A stretch of 64,000 nucleotides of DNA from assembly GCF_900113935.1 (NCBI RefSeq), contig NZ_FORF01000007.1, positions 62,001-126,000 of the forward strand, given 5' to 3'. Positions 49,403 to 57,993 of this stretch are shown piece after piece; position 1 is the stretch's first letter; each line of letters opens with the position of its first letter. The position numbers and the translations under genes are program-made. The DNA comes from Aquamicrobium aerolatum DSM 21857. Lineage in GTDB: Bacteria > Pseudomonadota > Alphaproteobacteria > Rhizobiales > Rhizobiaceae. A model generated the notes under the pieces. It ran no database searches, was not told where the DNA came from, and was given only the letters and a program-made list of their open reading frames with translations.

Positions 49403-50716
49403 TCAGTAGCTGATTTCAGTTGGCACTCCGAACGCCAGAAACGCCTCACGCGGCCACGACACCTTGACGCGCGCGCCCTTGCCCGGCTCGCCGGCATTGG
49501 AAAAGGTGACGTTCGCACCCGAGCGCTCCAACAGCGTCTTGGCGATGAACAGGCCGAGACCGAGGCCGCCGCCGCTCTCGCCGGGGGGGCGCTTGGACAT
49601 ATAGGGCTCGCCGATCCGGTCGATGATCTCGACCGGAAAGCCGGAGCCGTCATCGACCAGGGTCAGCTCGATCTTGTGATCGTCCCACGACCAGTGAATC
49701 ACCACGGATGAACGGGCGAAGTCGACCGCGTTTTCGATCAGATTGCCGAGGCCGTAGATCACGCCTGCATTGCGCCGGCTGATCGGCTCCGGGCCTTCGC
49801 ATCGTCCCGGCGCAAGCTCAATCTGGATGCCGAAGTCGCGATGCGGTGCGATCACTTCCTCGATCAGCGAGGTGAAGGGCAGGCGCGCCAGATGGGCCTC
49901 GCCTTCGCTGGAAAGGCTGGTCAGTCGTTTCAGGATTTCGCGGCAGCGTTCGGACTGCGAGCGTAATAGGGTGACGTCTTCCTTGTAGCGCGGGTCGTTT
50001 CCAAGTGCGCGCTCCATCTCCTTGGAGACAAGCGTGATGGTGGCGAGCGGCGTGCCAAGCTCGTGCGCGGCAGCGGCGGCAAGGCCATCGAGCGCCGACA
50101 GATGCTGTTCGCGCTGCAGGATCAGTTCGGTTGCGGCAAGCGCATTGGCGAGTAGCCGCGCTTCCTCGGCAACACGATAGGCATAGACGGCGGTGAAGGC
50201 GATGGACGACACCACCGCCAGCCACATACCCGCGATGTAAAGGAAAGGCAGCCGCAGATCCGTGCCAGGATACCATGGCAGCGGCAGGTGGAAGAAGGCC
50301 AGAATGCTTGCAACCGCAACCACGGCAAGGCCCAGGAGCATCGTCCAGCGCGCCGGCAGCGAGGTGGCGGAAATCACCACCGGCACCGTCATCAGCAGCG
50401 AGAACGGGTTGGTCAGCCCGCCCGTCATGTAGAGCAGGCCGCCCAGTTGCAGCGCGTCGAACAGGAGGATGCCGAGCGCGAACATTGGCGGCAGGCGATG
50501 CGTCGCCGGATAGCGGAAGGCAAGGAACAGGTTGAGCCACGCCGACAGCGCAATGAGCGCAAAGCACAGGCTGATCGGCAGCGGGAATTGCAGCCAGTAG
50601 GCCACGATCAGCACGGCGGCACTCTGGCCGACAATCGCCAGCCAGCGCAGCCGGATCAGCGTGTTGAGCCGCAGATGATGGATTTCCTGCGATGCAGGCT
50701 GGATCAGTTCCGTCAT
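49403..50716 (-). CDS. actS: Redox sensor histidine kinase ActS (RegB/PrrB type)
   Basis: About 437 residues from the ATG at 50716; an in-frame ATG at 50785 would add 23 residues not seen in relatives. Six membrane segments contain the quinone-binding heptad GGLTNPF. Cytoplasmic part: phosphoacceptor His in AAAAHELGTPLATI, the redox-active Cys of SERCREILKRL just after it, and the ATPase motifs (GLGNLIENAVDFA, GGGLGLGLFIAKTLL). All RegB hallmarks are intact, so it should respond to quinone and thiol redox state. Follows hrpB and precedes actR. Confidence 0.93.
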   Translation of the reverse strand: MTELIQPASQEIHHLRLNTLIRLRWLAIVGQSAAVLIVAYWLQFPLPISLCFALIALSAWLNLFLAFRYPATHRLPPMFALGILLFDALQLGGLLYMTGGLTNPFSLLMTVPVVISATSLPARWTMLLGLAVVAVASILAFFHLPLPWYPGTDLRLPFLYIAGMWLAVVSSIAFTAVYAYRVAEEARLLANALAATELILQREQHLSALDGLAAAAAHELGTPLATITLVSKEMERALGNDPRYKEDVTLLRSQSERCREILKRLTSLSSEGEAHLARLPFTSLIEEVIAPHRDFGIQIELAPGRCEGPEPISRRNAGVIYGLGNLIENAVDFARSSVVIHWSWDDHKIELTLVDDGSGFPVEIIDRIGEPYMSKRPPGESGGGLGLGLFIAKTLLERSGANVTFSNAGEPGKGARVKVSWPREAFLAFGVPTEISY

Positions 50717-50803
50717 CGTGCTTTTATGGGCTGCGTTTGGGCGCGCGCCAAGCGTTAAAGCGTTCCACAATTTCTGAATTCTCATGATTTGGGGTGGCCT
50801 GCT

Positions 50804-53257
50804 TCAGGTGCCCCGTGGTTTGGCGCGATTGGTCGCCTGAGCCTCGCGCGGATTTTCAGGCCAGACATGGCGCGGATAGCGCCCGCGCATGTCGGAGCGG
50901 ACGTCAGCCCATGAACCACGCCAGAAGCCGGGTAGATCACGCGTCGTCTGGATCGGACGGTGCGCGGGCGACAGCAGCTCCAGCGTCAGTGGAACGGTGC
51001 CATTGGCGATGGAAGGGTGCGTATCGAGGCCAAACAGTTCCTGAACCCGGACCGCCAGAACCGGCTGGTCTTCCTCATAGCGGATCGGCACGGAGCTGCC
51101 GGACGGCGCCGAAAAATGCGTCGGGGCAAGCGCGCCGATCTTGCGCTGCATCTCGTGTGGCACCAGCGACATCAAGCCGTTGCACAAGGTTTCGCTGCCG
51201 ATGCGTGCCAAACTGGTCTCGCCCGACAGGAACGGCAGCAGCCAGTCATCGAGGCTGGCAAGAAGAGCGTCGTCATCCATCGCTGGCCAGGGCTCGCCCA
51301 AGCCTTTGTGCAGCCATGCGAGACGTCGGCGCAGCGTCGCGGCTGGCTTGTCCCAGTCGAGAATATCCAGTCCATGCTCGCGGATCGCGGCGATCACGGC
51401 CCGGTCGGCATCGCCGCCTTTCGGTGCGGGCAGCTGTCGCTCCGACAAGCGGATTGCGCCAAGCCGCACGGTTTCTCGCACGCGCACGGCGCGACGTTCG
51501 GGGTCGAACTGCGCTTCGGTCCGGGTCTGGAAACGTTCGCCGAGTTGAATGCGGATGTCGTCTTCGCTGACGGCGGCGGCAGCGGCGATGCGTGCGCCCT
51601 GCGCCTTGCCTTGCAGGTCGGCGACGACGAGGAACTGCTCCTTCGCCAGTTGTTCGGCGGCATCGACCATCGCGCCGCGCCCGTTGGCCAGCACATAGCG
51701 GCCGTAGTCGCCGCGCGCCTTTGCGACGCGATCTGGATAGGCCAACAGCAACAGCGCGCCGGGGGAGGCGGTGTTGCTGGCGCGTAGGGCTCTGCCCGCT
51801 GATTGCGCCAACCGTTCGGCCATCTTGCGCGCGGCGACTGCACGCGGCGAACGGTCGGCGCGAAAGCGCGACAGGCGCTGGTCGAGGTCGATGGAGGTGC
51901 CGCCAAGGCCGCGCTCGGTCAACAGGATCGCCAGTTCGGCAGCAGTTAGGGGGTCGCCGGCGGCGGCGACCATATGGGCAAGGCGCACCGGCAGCGACAG
52001 CTTGCGCATCGCCGCACCAGTCTCGGTCAGGCGTCCGTCCGCATCAATCGCACCAAGTTCGTGGAGCAGGGCCCTCGCTTCGGCAAGGGCAGGGGCGGGC
52101 GGCGGGTCGAGGAACGACAGGGTCGTGGGGTCGGACACACCGAAAACGGCGCAGTCCAGCACGAGGCCGGACAGATCTGCCTCGACGATCTCAGGAGGTG
52201 TGAAGGCGGGCAGGCCGGCAGTCTGTTCGGCACGCCACAGCCGCACGGCAACGCCGGGCTCGGTTCTGCCTGCGCGGCCCGCACGCTGGTCGGCGGAGGC
52301 GCGGCTGGCGCGCACCGTCTCAAGCCGCGTCAGGCCCGTGGCGGGTTCGTATCTCGGCAGGCGCGAGAGGCCTGAATCGATCACCACCCGCACGCCATCG
52401 ATGGTGATGGAGGTTTCGGCGATGGAGGTGGCGAGCACCAGCTTGCGTCGTCCTTCCGGCGCCGGGCGGATGGCGGCGTCCTGCGCCTTGCCGTCGAGAC
52501 CGCCAAACAGAGGGACGATGTCGACATTGGCCGGGATGCGGCCTTCAAGCTGCTCTGCGGTGCGCTCAATCTCCCGCTGGCCGGGCAGGAACGCAAGCAG
52601 GCTGCCGGGCTCCTGCGCCAGCAGGTCGCGGCAGGCCGAGGCCATCGCATCCTCGATGCGCTGATCGGCAGGACGATCACGGTGCCGCAGTTCGACCGGG
52701 AAGGCACGGCCCTCGCTTTCGATGACAGGGGTATTGCCAAGCAGGGTCGCGACGCGCGCGCCATCGAGGGTTGCCGACATCACCAGCAGCCGTAGGTCGG
52801 GGCGCAGGGCACCCTGAACGTCGAGAGCAAGGGCAAGGCCGAAATCGCCATCGAGCGAGCGTTCGTGAAATTCGTCGAACAGTATCGCCGCGATGCCGGA
52901 CAGTTCGGCATCGTCGAGGATCATCCGCGCCAGAACGCCTTCGGTGACGACGAGGATACGGGTGCGGGCTGAAACGCGTCTCTCCATGCGCATGGCATAA
53001 CCAACCGTTTCACCCGGTTCTTCGTTCAGCAGCGAGGCCATGCGTCGGGCAGCGGCACGGGCGGCGAGGCGCCGTGGCTCGAGCAGCAGGATGCGGCCAT
53101 CGCCGCGCCAGGGCTGGTCGAGCAGCGCCAGCGGCACCAGCGTGGTCTTGCCTGCGCCGGGAGGGGCGACAAGGACGGCGCTGTTGCCCGCGCCAAGCGC
53201 CTTGAGCAAGGGCGGCAAAGCTTCGCTGACCGGCAGTGTCGGCAGGACCGGGTTCAT
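50804..53257 (-). CDS. hrpB: ATP-dependent RNA helicase HrpB
   Basis: An 817-residue DEAH-related helicase of unclear physiological target. Walker A is VAPPGAGKTTLVPL, motif II reads DEFHERSLD, motif III is VMSATLDG, and motif VI QRAGRAGRTEPG. The C-terminal HrpB-specific domain ends with FWRGSWADVRSDMRGRYPRH, the family's typical close. Full length. It lies between opgC and actS on the same strand. Confidence 0.95.
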   Translation of the reverse strand: MNPVLPTLPVSEALPPLLKALGAGNSAVLVAPPGAGKTTLVPLALLDQPWRGDGRILLLEPRRLAARAAARRMASLLNEEPGETVGYAMRMERRVSARTRILVVTEGVLARMILDDAELSGIAAILFDEFHERSLDGDFGLALALDVQGALRPDLRLLVMSATLDGARVATLLGNTPVIESEGRAFPVELRHRDRPADQRIEDAMASACRDLLAQEPGSLLAFLPGQREIERTAEQLEGRIPANVDIVPLFGGLDGKAQDAAIRPAPEGRRKLVLATSIAETSITIDGVRVVIDSGLSRLPRYEPATGLTRLETVRASRASADQRAGRAGRTEPGVAVRLWRAEQTAGLPAFTPPEIVEADLSGLVLDCAVFGVSDPTTLSFLDPPPAPALAEARALLHELGAIDADGRLTETGAAMRKLSLPVRLAHMVAAAGDPLTAAELAILLTERGLGGTSIDLDQRLSRFRADRSPRAVAARKMAERLAQSAGRALRASNTASPGALLLLAYPDRVAKARGDYGRYVLANGRGAMVDAAEQLAKEQFLVVADLQGKAQGARIAAAAAVSEDDIRIQLGERFQTRTEAQFDPERRAVRVRETVRLGAIRLSERQLPAPKGGDADRAVIAAIREHGLDILDWDKPAATLRRRLAWLHKGLGEPWPAMDDDALLASLDDWLLPFLSGETSLARIGSETLCNGLMSLVPHEMQRKIGALAPTHFSAPSGSSVPIRYEEDQPVLAVRVQELFGLDTHPSIANGTVPLTLELLSPAHRPIQTTRDLPGFWRGSWADVRSDMRGRYPRHVWPENPREAQATNRAKPRGT

Positions 53258-53309
53258 GCGACCGGCTCAGGAATGGCGAGCGCGCGCGCTGGCAGGGGAA
53301 AGGAATGCA

Positions 53310-53342
53310 CCATGGCCGCGCAATATCATCGCACGGCCATGG
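53310..53342 (-). terminator. Inverted repeat between opgC and hrpB
   Basis: CCATGGCCG (53310-53318) pairs perfectly with CGGCCATGG (53334-53342). On the minus strand it follows opgC and is followed by a C/T-rich stretch (TTCCTTTCCCC), so it may be a weak opgC terminator ahead of hrpB. Confidence 0.4.
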
Positions 53343-53369
53343 CTTGCAATGATGAGGGGCGCGCAGCTG

Positions 53370-54551
53370 TCAGACGGACTTGGCTTCCTGCTTGATCCGG
53401 GGCGGAAGACGGCGTTGAGCCGGGGTTGCGGTCGCGGCGCCGGCCCGCGCGGAAGCCTCGTTGGCGCGGCGGACGATGCCGCGATACCACTCGATATAGT
53501 AGGCCAGCGCGAACTGCGCGATCACGCCGGTGACAACGATGGTGATGTCGCCAAAGAAGCCGATCTCATGCGTCATGCGGAATGCCTGCGCGGCCATTGA
53601 AAGAATCGTGCCGACCACGAACACCGGCAGCGCGTGACGGCCCATGACCGCCAGCGGATTGCTTGCCGAAAGGCGGGCCAGATTGGACACTGCCGGCAGC
53701 GCCACGATCAGATAGGCAAGCGACAGGACGTGGGCGAGGCGTGGCAGCGACAGATAGGTCTTGTCGAAGCCGGTGAGCACCGATGGCAGGCCCATCGACA
53801 CGTCGATCCCCCACAGCGGCACCTTGACCCAGGCCAGCGACAGCGCGAGGTAGAACCCGGCGGCGCCGACGAGCCAACGATTGACTGGCAGGCTGCCGCC
53901 ACGGCGCACATGCACCATCACGGCAAGGCCGATCACGAACAGGAACTGCCAGGACAGCGGATTGAGGAACCACACCCCGTTGTTGGGGAAGTTGGGCGGA
54001 CCGATGCGCCACAGGCCTGCAGCAAGCCAGATCGCGCCCGAAACGCCGACCATTGCGCTCAGACTGTAGCGGCTGATCAGCAAGAGGGCGGGCAGCAGAA
54101 GCAGGACGACGGCGTACATCGACAGGATGTTGTTGTAACCAAGCTGGTGGCCGAATGTCACGATTCCGATCAGGGCCTCGGGCGTCATCGCCATCACCGG
54201 CCCGATATTGATCTTGCCGAGCAGGTCCGGCGCTGCAAACTGAAGCGCAAAGAAGGAAAACAAAGCCAGCGTCGCCATCGTCGTGCCAAGCTGGGCAATG
54301 TAGAGCACGCCAGCGCGCCGCCACACCTTAAGGGTCGTGGCCAATGCGCCGGCACCATGGAACTTCAGCCCATAGGCGAATGCGGCCGACACGCCGGAGA
54401 TGAGAACGAAAGCCTCAGCTGCGTCCGAGAAGCCGAAATTCTTGGTCGTGAACTGCTCGAACGGGTTGCCCGGCACATGGTTGACGAAGATCGTGACCAG
54501 GGCGATGGCCCTGATGACGTCAATCCTGGTGTCTCGAACAGTCTGGGTCAT
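53370..54551 (-). CDS. opgC: OpgC-family membrane acyltransferase (periplasmic glucan modifier)
   Basis: A 393-residue protein with about ten membrane segments. The opening RIDVIRAIALVTIFVNHVPG with its conserved NHVPG, and FSDAAEAFVLISGVSAAFAY, are OpgC signatures. OpgC adds succinyl groups to osmoregulated periplasmic glucans; Brucella Cgm is the equivalent for cyclic beta-1,2-glucans. ndvA and ndvB within 5 kb support that role here. The basic cytoplasmic tail (RLPPRIKQEAKSV) is unremarkable. Confidence 0.88.
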   Translation of the reverse strand: MTQTVRDTRIDVIRAIALVTIFVNHVPGNPFEQFTTKNFGFSDAAEAFVLISGVSAAFAYGLKFHGAGALATTLKVWRRAGVLYIAQLGTTMATLALFSFFALQFAAPDLLGKINIGPVMAMTPEALIGIVTFGHQLGYNNILSMYAVVLLLLPALLLISRYSLSAMVGVSGAIWLAAGLWRIGPPNFPNNGVWFLNPLSWQFLFVIGLAVMVHVRRGGSLPVNRWLVGAAGFYLALSLAWVKVPLWGIDVSMGLPSVLTGFDKTYLSLPRLAHVLSLAYLIVALPAVSNLARLSASNPLAVMGRHALPVFVVGTILSMAAQAFRMTHEIGFFGDITIVVTGVIAQFALAYYIEWYRGIVRRANEASARAGAATATPAQRRLPPRIKQEAKSV

Positions 54552-54723
54552 TTTTCGTCATTCTCGGATGGTCACGTATCGTAAAGGCCTGGGCGCCCTT
54601 TCGGTTCCGTGCAGCTACCATGCTGAAGCCATTGTAAGGCTTCACAAATTGTAGCTTTTGATGACGATGCACAATTTCGAGTGCTTGGCATCTGACCGAC
54701 TGATGCCGCGCCATCCATTGCTT

Positions 54724-54740
54724 TTTAGAATAATTCCAAA
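54724..54740 (+). promoter_or_regulatory. ICE-like Irr-binding site upstream of the bfd-bfr group
   Basis: TTTAGAATAATTCCAAA matches the Irr iron control element (TTTAGAA-N3-TTCTAAA) with one mismatch and nearly equals the site before nfu. It covers a possible -10 (TAGAAT) and lies 26 bases before the first small reading frame. Irr is known to repress bacterioferritin genes in low iron. The other ~190 bases of this divergent region from opgC show nothing clear. Confidence 0.65.
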
Positions 54741-54766
54741 GAGTTAATTCCTTGAAGGTGATTGTC

Positions 54767-54871
54767 ATGTTTGAATTGACAAACCCCTTCGCGACCGTAT
54801 TTAACGAGAGGGCACCGACTGACGGTGCGTCCTTTGATGGCTGGGCCTTGAACCCTTTCGATTGGAGGTAA
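54767..54871 (+). CDS. Tiny 34-residue reading frame after the ICE site
   Basis: Encodes 34 residues (MFELTNPFATVFNERAPTDG then a W-A-L-N-P-F-D-W-R end). GAAGGTG lies about seven bases before its ATG. Its last codons contain GGAGG, which serves as ribosome site of the next gene, whose ATG follows this stop codon directly. That tight coupling and the position just after an Irr site argue it is translated, either as a small protein or as a coupling leader. No family recognised. Confidence 0.45.
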   Translation: MFELTNPFATVFNERAPTDGASFDGWALNPFDWR

Positions 54872-55102
54872 ATGGTGGTTGATGATGCTGGGCGACGGTC
54901 GGTCGCCAGGAACTTCCCCTCAAAACGGCTCGCACGCGCGGTCGCTTCCGTATCGCCGCTGGCGTTTACCGCGCTTCTGACAGCTGCGGTGTTTGTCCTG
55001 CCTGCTCCTGGAGAGATGGGGTCGGCGCATGCGTCGGCCACGGGGAAGGCGCTGTCGTTCGACATCGTACAGGATGGTCGGACGGGTTCTGTCCAACGTT
55101 AA
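54872..55102 (+). CDS. Small exported protein of unknown function in the bfd-bfr group
   Basis: A 76-residue protein: a basic N-terminus (residues 1-22), a hydrophobic segment (~26-47, AFTALLTAAVFVLPAP) and a possible signal peptidase site after AHA at ~53, leaving a mature part of only ~23 residues that ends GRTGSVQR. It could be a small periplasmic protein, a single-pass membrane protein, or the remnant of a longer one. GGAGG four bases upstream supports translation. bfd starts 50 bases later. No family recognised. Confidence 0.5.
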   Translation: MVVDDAGRRSVARNFPSKRLARAVASVSPLAFTALLTAAVFVLPAPGEMGSAHASATGKALSFDIVQDGRTGSVQR

Positions 55103-55152
55103 GTGCATAGCCCGGTCGCCAACGCCCGGCGACCAAGCCAAAGAGTGTTTCG

Positions 55153-55464
55153 ATGCTGGTTTGTCACTGCAACCTGATTACTCAGAAAGAAATCGAGAGC
55201 ACCATCGTGGAGCTTCTCGATCAGGATGCGTGGCAGCTCATCGTGCCCGCAAAGGTGTATCATACGCTGAAAAAGCGAGGCCGTTGTTGCGGCTGCTTTC
55301 CAAATGTGGTGGAAACGATCATTCGGGTGACCGAAGACTATCACCGGCGACTGGGTGCCGGCGAGGCAGAGATCTTACCATTTTTGGATCGCGTGCGTGG
55401 ATTGCGCAGCCAATTCGGGAGTATACACCATGAAGGGCGAAGAACGGATTATCGAGCGGCTTAA
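55153..55464 (+). CDS. bfd: Bacterioferritin-associated ferredoxin
   Basis: A 103-residue [2Fe-2S] protein that reduces and releases iron stored in bacterioferritin. The cluster ligands are Cys4 and Cys6 (MLVCHC) and Cys45 and Cys48 (RCCGCFPNV), the BFD arrangement. It ends inside the start of bfr, overlapping it by 35 bases in another frame, which implies coupled expression of store and release proteins. Confidence 0.93.
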   Translation: MLVCHCNLITQKEIESTIVELLDQDAWQLIVPAKVYHTLKKRGRCCGCFPNVVETIIRVTEDYHRRLGAGEAEILPFLDRVRGLRSQFGSIHHEGRRTDYRAA

Positions 55465-55915
55465 CGAAGCCCTGTTTCTGGAGCTTGGCGCGGTCAACCA
55501 GTATTGGTTGCACTATCGCCTTCTCGACGACTGGGGCTACAAGAAGCTCGCCAACAAGGAGCGTGCCGAATCCATCGAGGAGATGCAGCACGCCGACAAG
55601 ATCATCGAACGCATCATTTTCCTTGAAGGTCACCCCAACCTTCAGAAGGTGGGTCCGCTGCGGATCGGGCAGAATGTCCGTGAAGTTCTGGAAGCAGACC
55701 TGGCCGGCGAATATGACGCGCGCGCTTCCTACAAGAAGTCGCGCGAGATCTGCAACGAACTCGGCGATTACGTGACGCAGAAGCTGTTCGAAGAACTGCT
55801 CGCAGACGAGGAAGGCCATATCGACTTCCTCGAAACGCAGCTCGACCTGATGAACAAGCTCGGCGAAGAGAAGTACGGCCTGCTCAACGCAACTCCGGCT
55901 GACGAAGCAGAGTAA
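55430..55915 (+). CDS. bfr: Bacterioferritin
   Basis: Iron-storage protein forming a 24-subunit heme-containing shell. 161 residues from the ATG at 55430 (GGGAG upstream). All diiron ligands are present: Glu18, Glu51, His54, Glu94, Glu127 and His130, as is the heme ligand Met52, so both ferroxidase and heme sites are intact. It ends the putative Irr-controlled group and is followed by a strong terminator. Confidence 0.97.
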   Translation: MKGEERIIERLNEALFLELGAVNQYWLHYRLLDDWGYKKLANKERAESIEEMQHADKIIERIIFLEGHPNLQKVGPLRIGQNVREVLEADLAGEYDARASYKKSREICNELGDYVTQKLFEELLADEEGHIDFLETQLDLMNKLGEEKYGLLNATPADEAE

Positions 55916-55937
55916 GACTCACATACTCAAGCAATAA

Positions 55938-55975
55938 AAACGGCCCGTCAGCATTGCGCTGGCGGGCCGTTTGCC
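55938..55975. terminator. Bidirectional terminator between bfr and ndvA
   Basis: AAACGGCCCG (55938-55947) pairs perfectly with CGGGCCGTTT (55963-55972), with an A-run at the left (AAAAA) giving T-rich tails both ways. It separates the two converging genes. Confidence 0.8.
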
Positions 55976-55999
55976 TTGGGAGGCAATCTATCAGCCGGG

Positions 56000-57790
56000 T
56001 CAGGCGGCTTCTGGCGACAGCTCAGGCGCGTCGACCAGTGGGACAGCCTTGAGGCGATCTTTCTGATCCAGCAGGCCACCGGCGCGCAGCAGCGAGGCAA
56101 AGCGGCCCTTGTCGCGCATGGCCAGTTCCTGGAAACCACCCAGCTCCACGATCCGGCCGCGTTCCATGAAGATGACGATGTCAGCATCGGAAACCGTCGA
56201 CAGGCGGTGGGCGATGACAAAGGTGGTGCGGTTGGCACGCAGTTTGTCGATCGCTTCCTTGACCCTTAGTTCGGTCTCCACGTCGAGCGCGCTGGTCGCT
56301 TCATCCAGCACAAGGATCGGCGCGTCCTTCAGCACTGCGCGGGCAATCGCGATGCGCTGGCGTTCGCCGCCTGAGAGCTGGCCGCCACGCTCGCCGACCA
56401 CCGTGTCATAGCCGTCGGTCTTGGCGAGGATGAAGTCCTGCGCAGCCGCGGCGGTGGCGGCGGCATGCACTTCGTCATAGTGGGCTTCTTCGCGTCCAAG
56501 GCGAATGTTTGCCTCGATGGTACGATTGAGCAGGCCGGCATCCTGAAACACCGTAGCGATTTGGTCGCGCAGCGACTTGCGTGTGACGGTGCGCGTGTCG
56601 ATGCCATCGACGCGGATGCTGCCGCATTTGGGATCATAGACCCGCTGCAGGAGGTTGATCAGTGTCGTCTTGCCAGCGCCGGTCGGGCCGACGATGGCGA
56701 CGGTCTTGCCTGCGGGGATATGGAAGGAGATGTCTTCGACACCGACGCCTGAATCGGGGAAATGGAAGCTGACATTTTCAAACGTGACGTCGCCGCGCAG
56801 GCGGCCCACTGGACGTGCGTCCGAAGACTCGGTGCGCTCGGCCACTGCATCTTCAAGCGCATAGAACGGCTCCAGCTTTGCCCGTGCCTCGAACACCTGG
56901 TTGACGAAGCCGGTGATCTGGTCGAGACGACCGATCAGCAGCGTGGCAAAGCCGGTGAAGGCGACGATATCGCCAATGCGCAAATGGCCGTTCTGCACTA
57001 AGAGCGCGCCGATGATCAGGACAATCATCATCGACAGCGTTGCCGCCAGACGATGCAGCGCGGTTGCCAGCGCCCACCAGTTCAGAACCGGAAACTGCGC
57101 GTCGATCAGGTCGGCGGTATAGCGGCGCAACGCTTCGGTTTCCTGCGCCAGACGTCCGTAGCTCTGCAGCACCGAGACGTTGCCGATGGAATCGCTGACA
57201 TGCGAGAACACACGGTGATAATGCTGTTCGACGGCAGCCTGACCTTCCTTGGTCCGGGCCATCACCGCGCGGCTGATCGAGAGATAGCAGACGCCAAGGC
57301 ACAGCAAGACGCCAGCCATGCGCCAGTCCATCGCCAGCGCGGTCGGGATCAGCAGCATCAGCGCGATCGCGGTCGACAGATGCTGGCGCATGAATTCCAG
57401 CCATAGCGAAAACAGCGTTTCAACCGCGCGCAGCAGCGTATGCAGCGACTGCGAGGTGCCATGGCGATGGTGCCATGACAACGGCATCGTGATGACCTTC
57501 TCGAAGGAATCGGACAGCACTTCGGTGCGGCGGCGATGGGCGAGGCGATCTGCCCCGCGCGCCACCAGAACCACGGCAACGATATTGAAAATGCCGAGCG
57601 CGGCCCACAGCCCGACTTCCCACACCACGTCGCCTTGCGCGGCGATGGCCTGAATGATCCGCCCGAACAGAACCGGCTCTGCGATCATGGCGACAGCAAG
57701 AGCGACATTGGCCGAGCAGAGCAGAATCGTACGGCGTCGTTCGACCGCAAGATACTCCAGAGCTCTCCAATAGATTTGTAGAAGGGACAC
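56000..57790 (-). CDS. ndvA: Cyclic beta-1,2-glucan ABC exporter NdvA
   Basis: A 596-residue half-transporter, membrane domain fused to ATPase, that exports cyclic beta-1,2-glucan to the periplasm (ChvA in Agrobacterium, Cgt in Brucella). Six membrane segments (~20-310) precede the ATP-binding domain with Walker A GPTGAGKTT, signature LSGGERQRIA and Walker B ILVLDEATSALD. MSLLQIYWRALEYLAVERRR is typical of NdvA. It lies directly after ndvB on the same strand, 188 bases away; exporters of this size work as homodimers. Confidence 0.95.
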   Translation of the reverse strand: MSLLQIYWRALEYLAVERRRTILLCSANVALAVAMIAEPVLFGRIIQAIAAQGDVVWEVGLWAALGIFNIVAVVLVARGADRLAHRRRTEVLSDSFEKVITMPLSWHHRHGTSQSLHTLLRAVETLFSLWLEFMRQHLSTAIALMLLIPTALAMDWRMAGVLLCLGVCYLSISRAVMARTKEGQAAVEQHYHRVFSHVSDSIGNVSVLQSYGRLAQETEALRRYTADLIDAQFPVLNWWALATALHRLAATLSMMIVLIIGALLVQNGHLRIGDIVAFTGFATLLIGRLDQITGFVNQVFEARAKLEPFYALEDAVAERTESSDARPVGRLRGDVTFENVSFHFPDSGVGVEDISFHIPAGKTVAIVGPTGAGKTTLINLLQRVYDPKCGSIRVDGIDTRTVTRKSLRDQIATVFQDAGLLNRTIEANIRLGREEAHYDEVHAAATAAAAQDFILAKTDGYDTVVGERGGQLSGGERQRIAIARAVLKDAPILVLDEATSALDVETELRVKEAIDKLRANRTTFVIAHRLSTVSDADIVIFMERGRIVELGGFQELAMRDKGRFASLLRAGGLLDQKDRLKAVPLVDAPELSPEAA

Positions 57791-57963
57791 AGCTTCCTCG
57801 CGATTGTGCGGCGCATCAACGGGGCGCGACGCTAAGCTTAGGCATGTCCCTTCACAATGGACAAATTGTGATTCGGTTGCAGTTCCGTCAACAAGAAGAA
57901 AGACACGACGATACGTTTCGTGATCGTGTAACAGGCTGAAATATAACGTAAAATGGCAAGTTT

Positions 57964-57993
57964 GTGACGGCGCCCATCCTAGGGCGTCGTCAC
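57964..57993 (-). terminator. Strong hairpin spanning the ndvB stop codon
   Basis: GTGACGGCGCCC (57964-57975) pairs with GGGCGTCGTCAC (57982-57993) over 12 positions with one mismatch, around a six-base loop that contains the ndvB stop TAG. No T-run follows directly. It may stabilise the ndvB mRNA end or limit read-through to ndvA. Confidence 0.5.
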
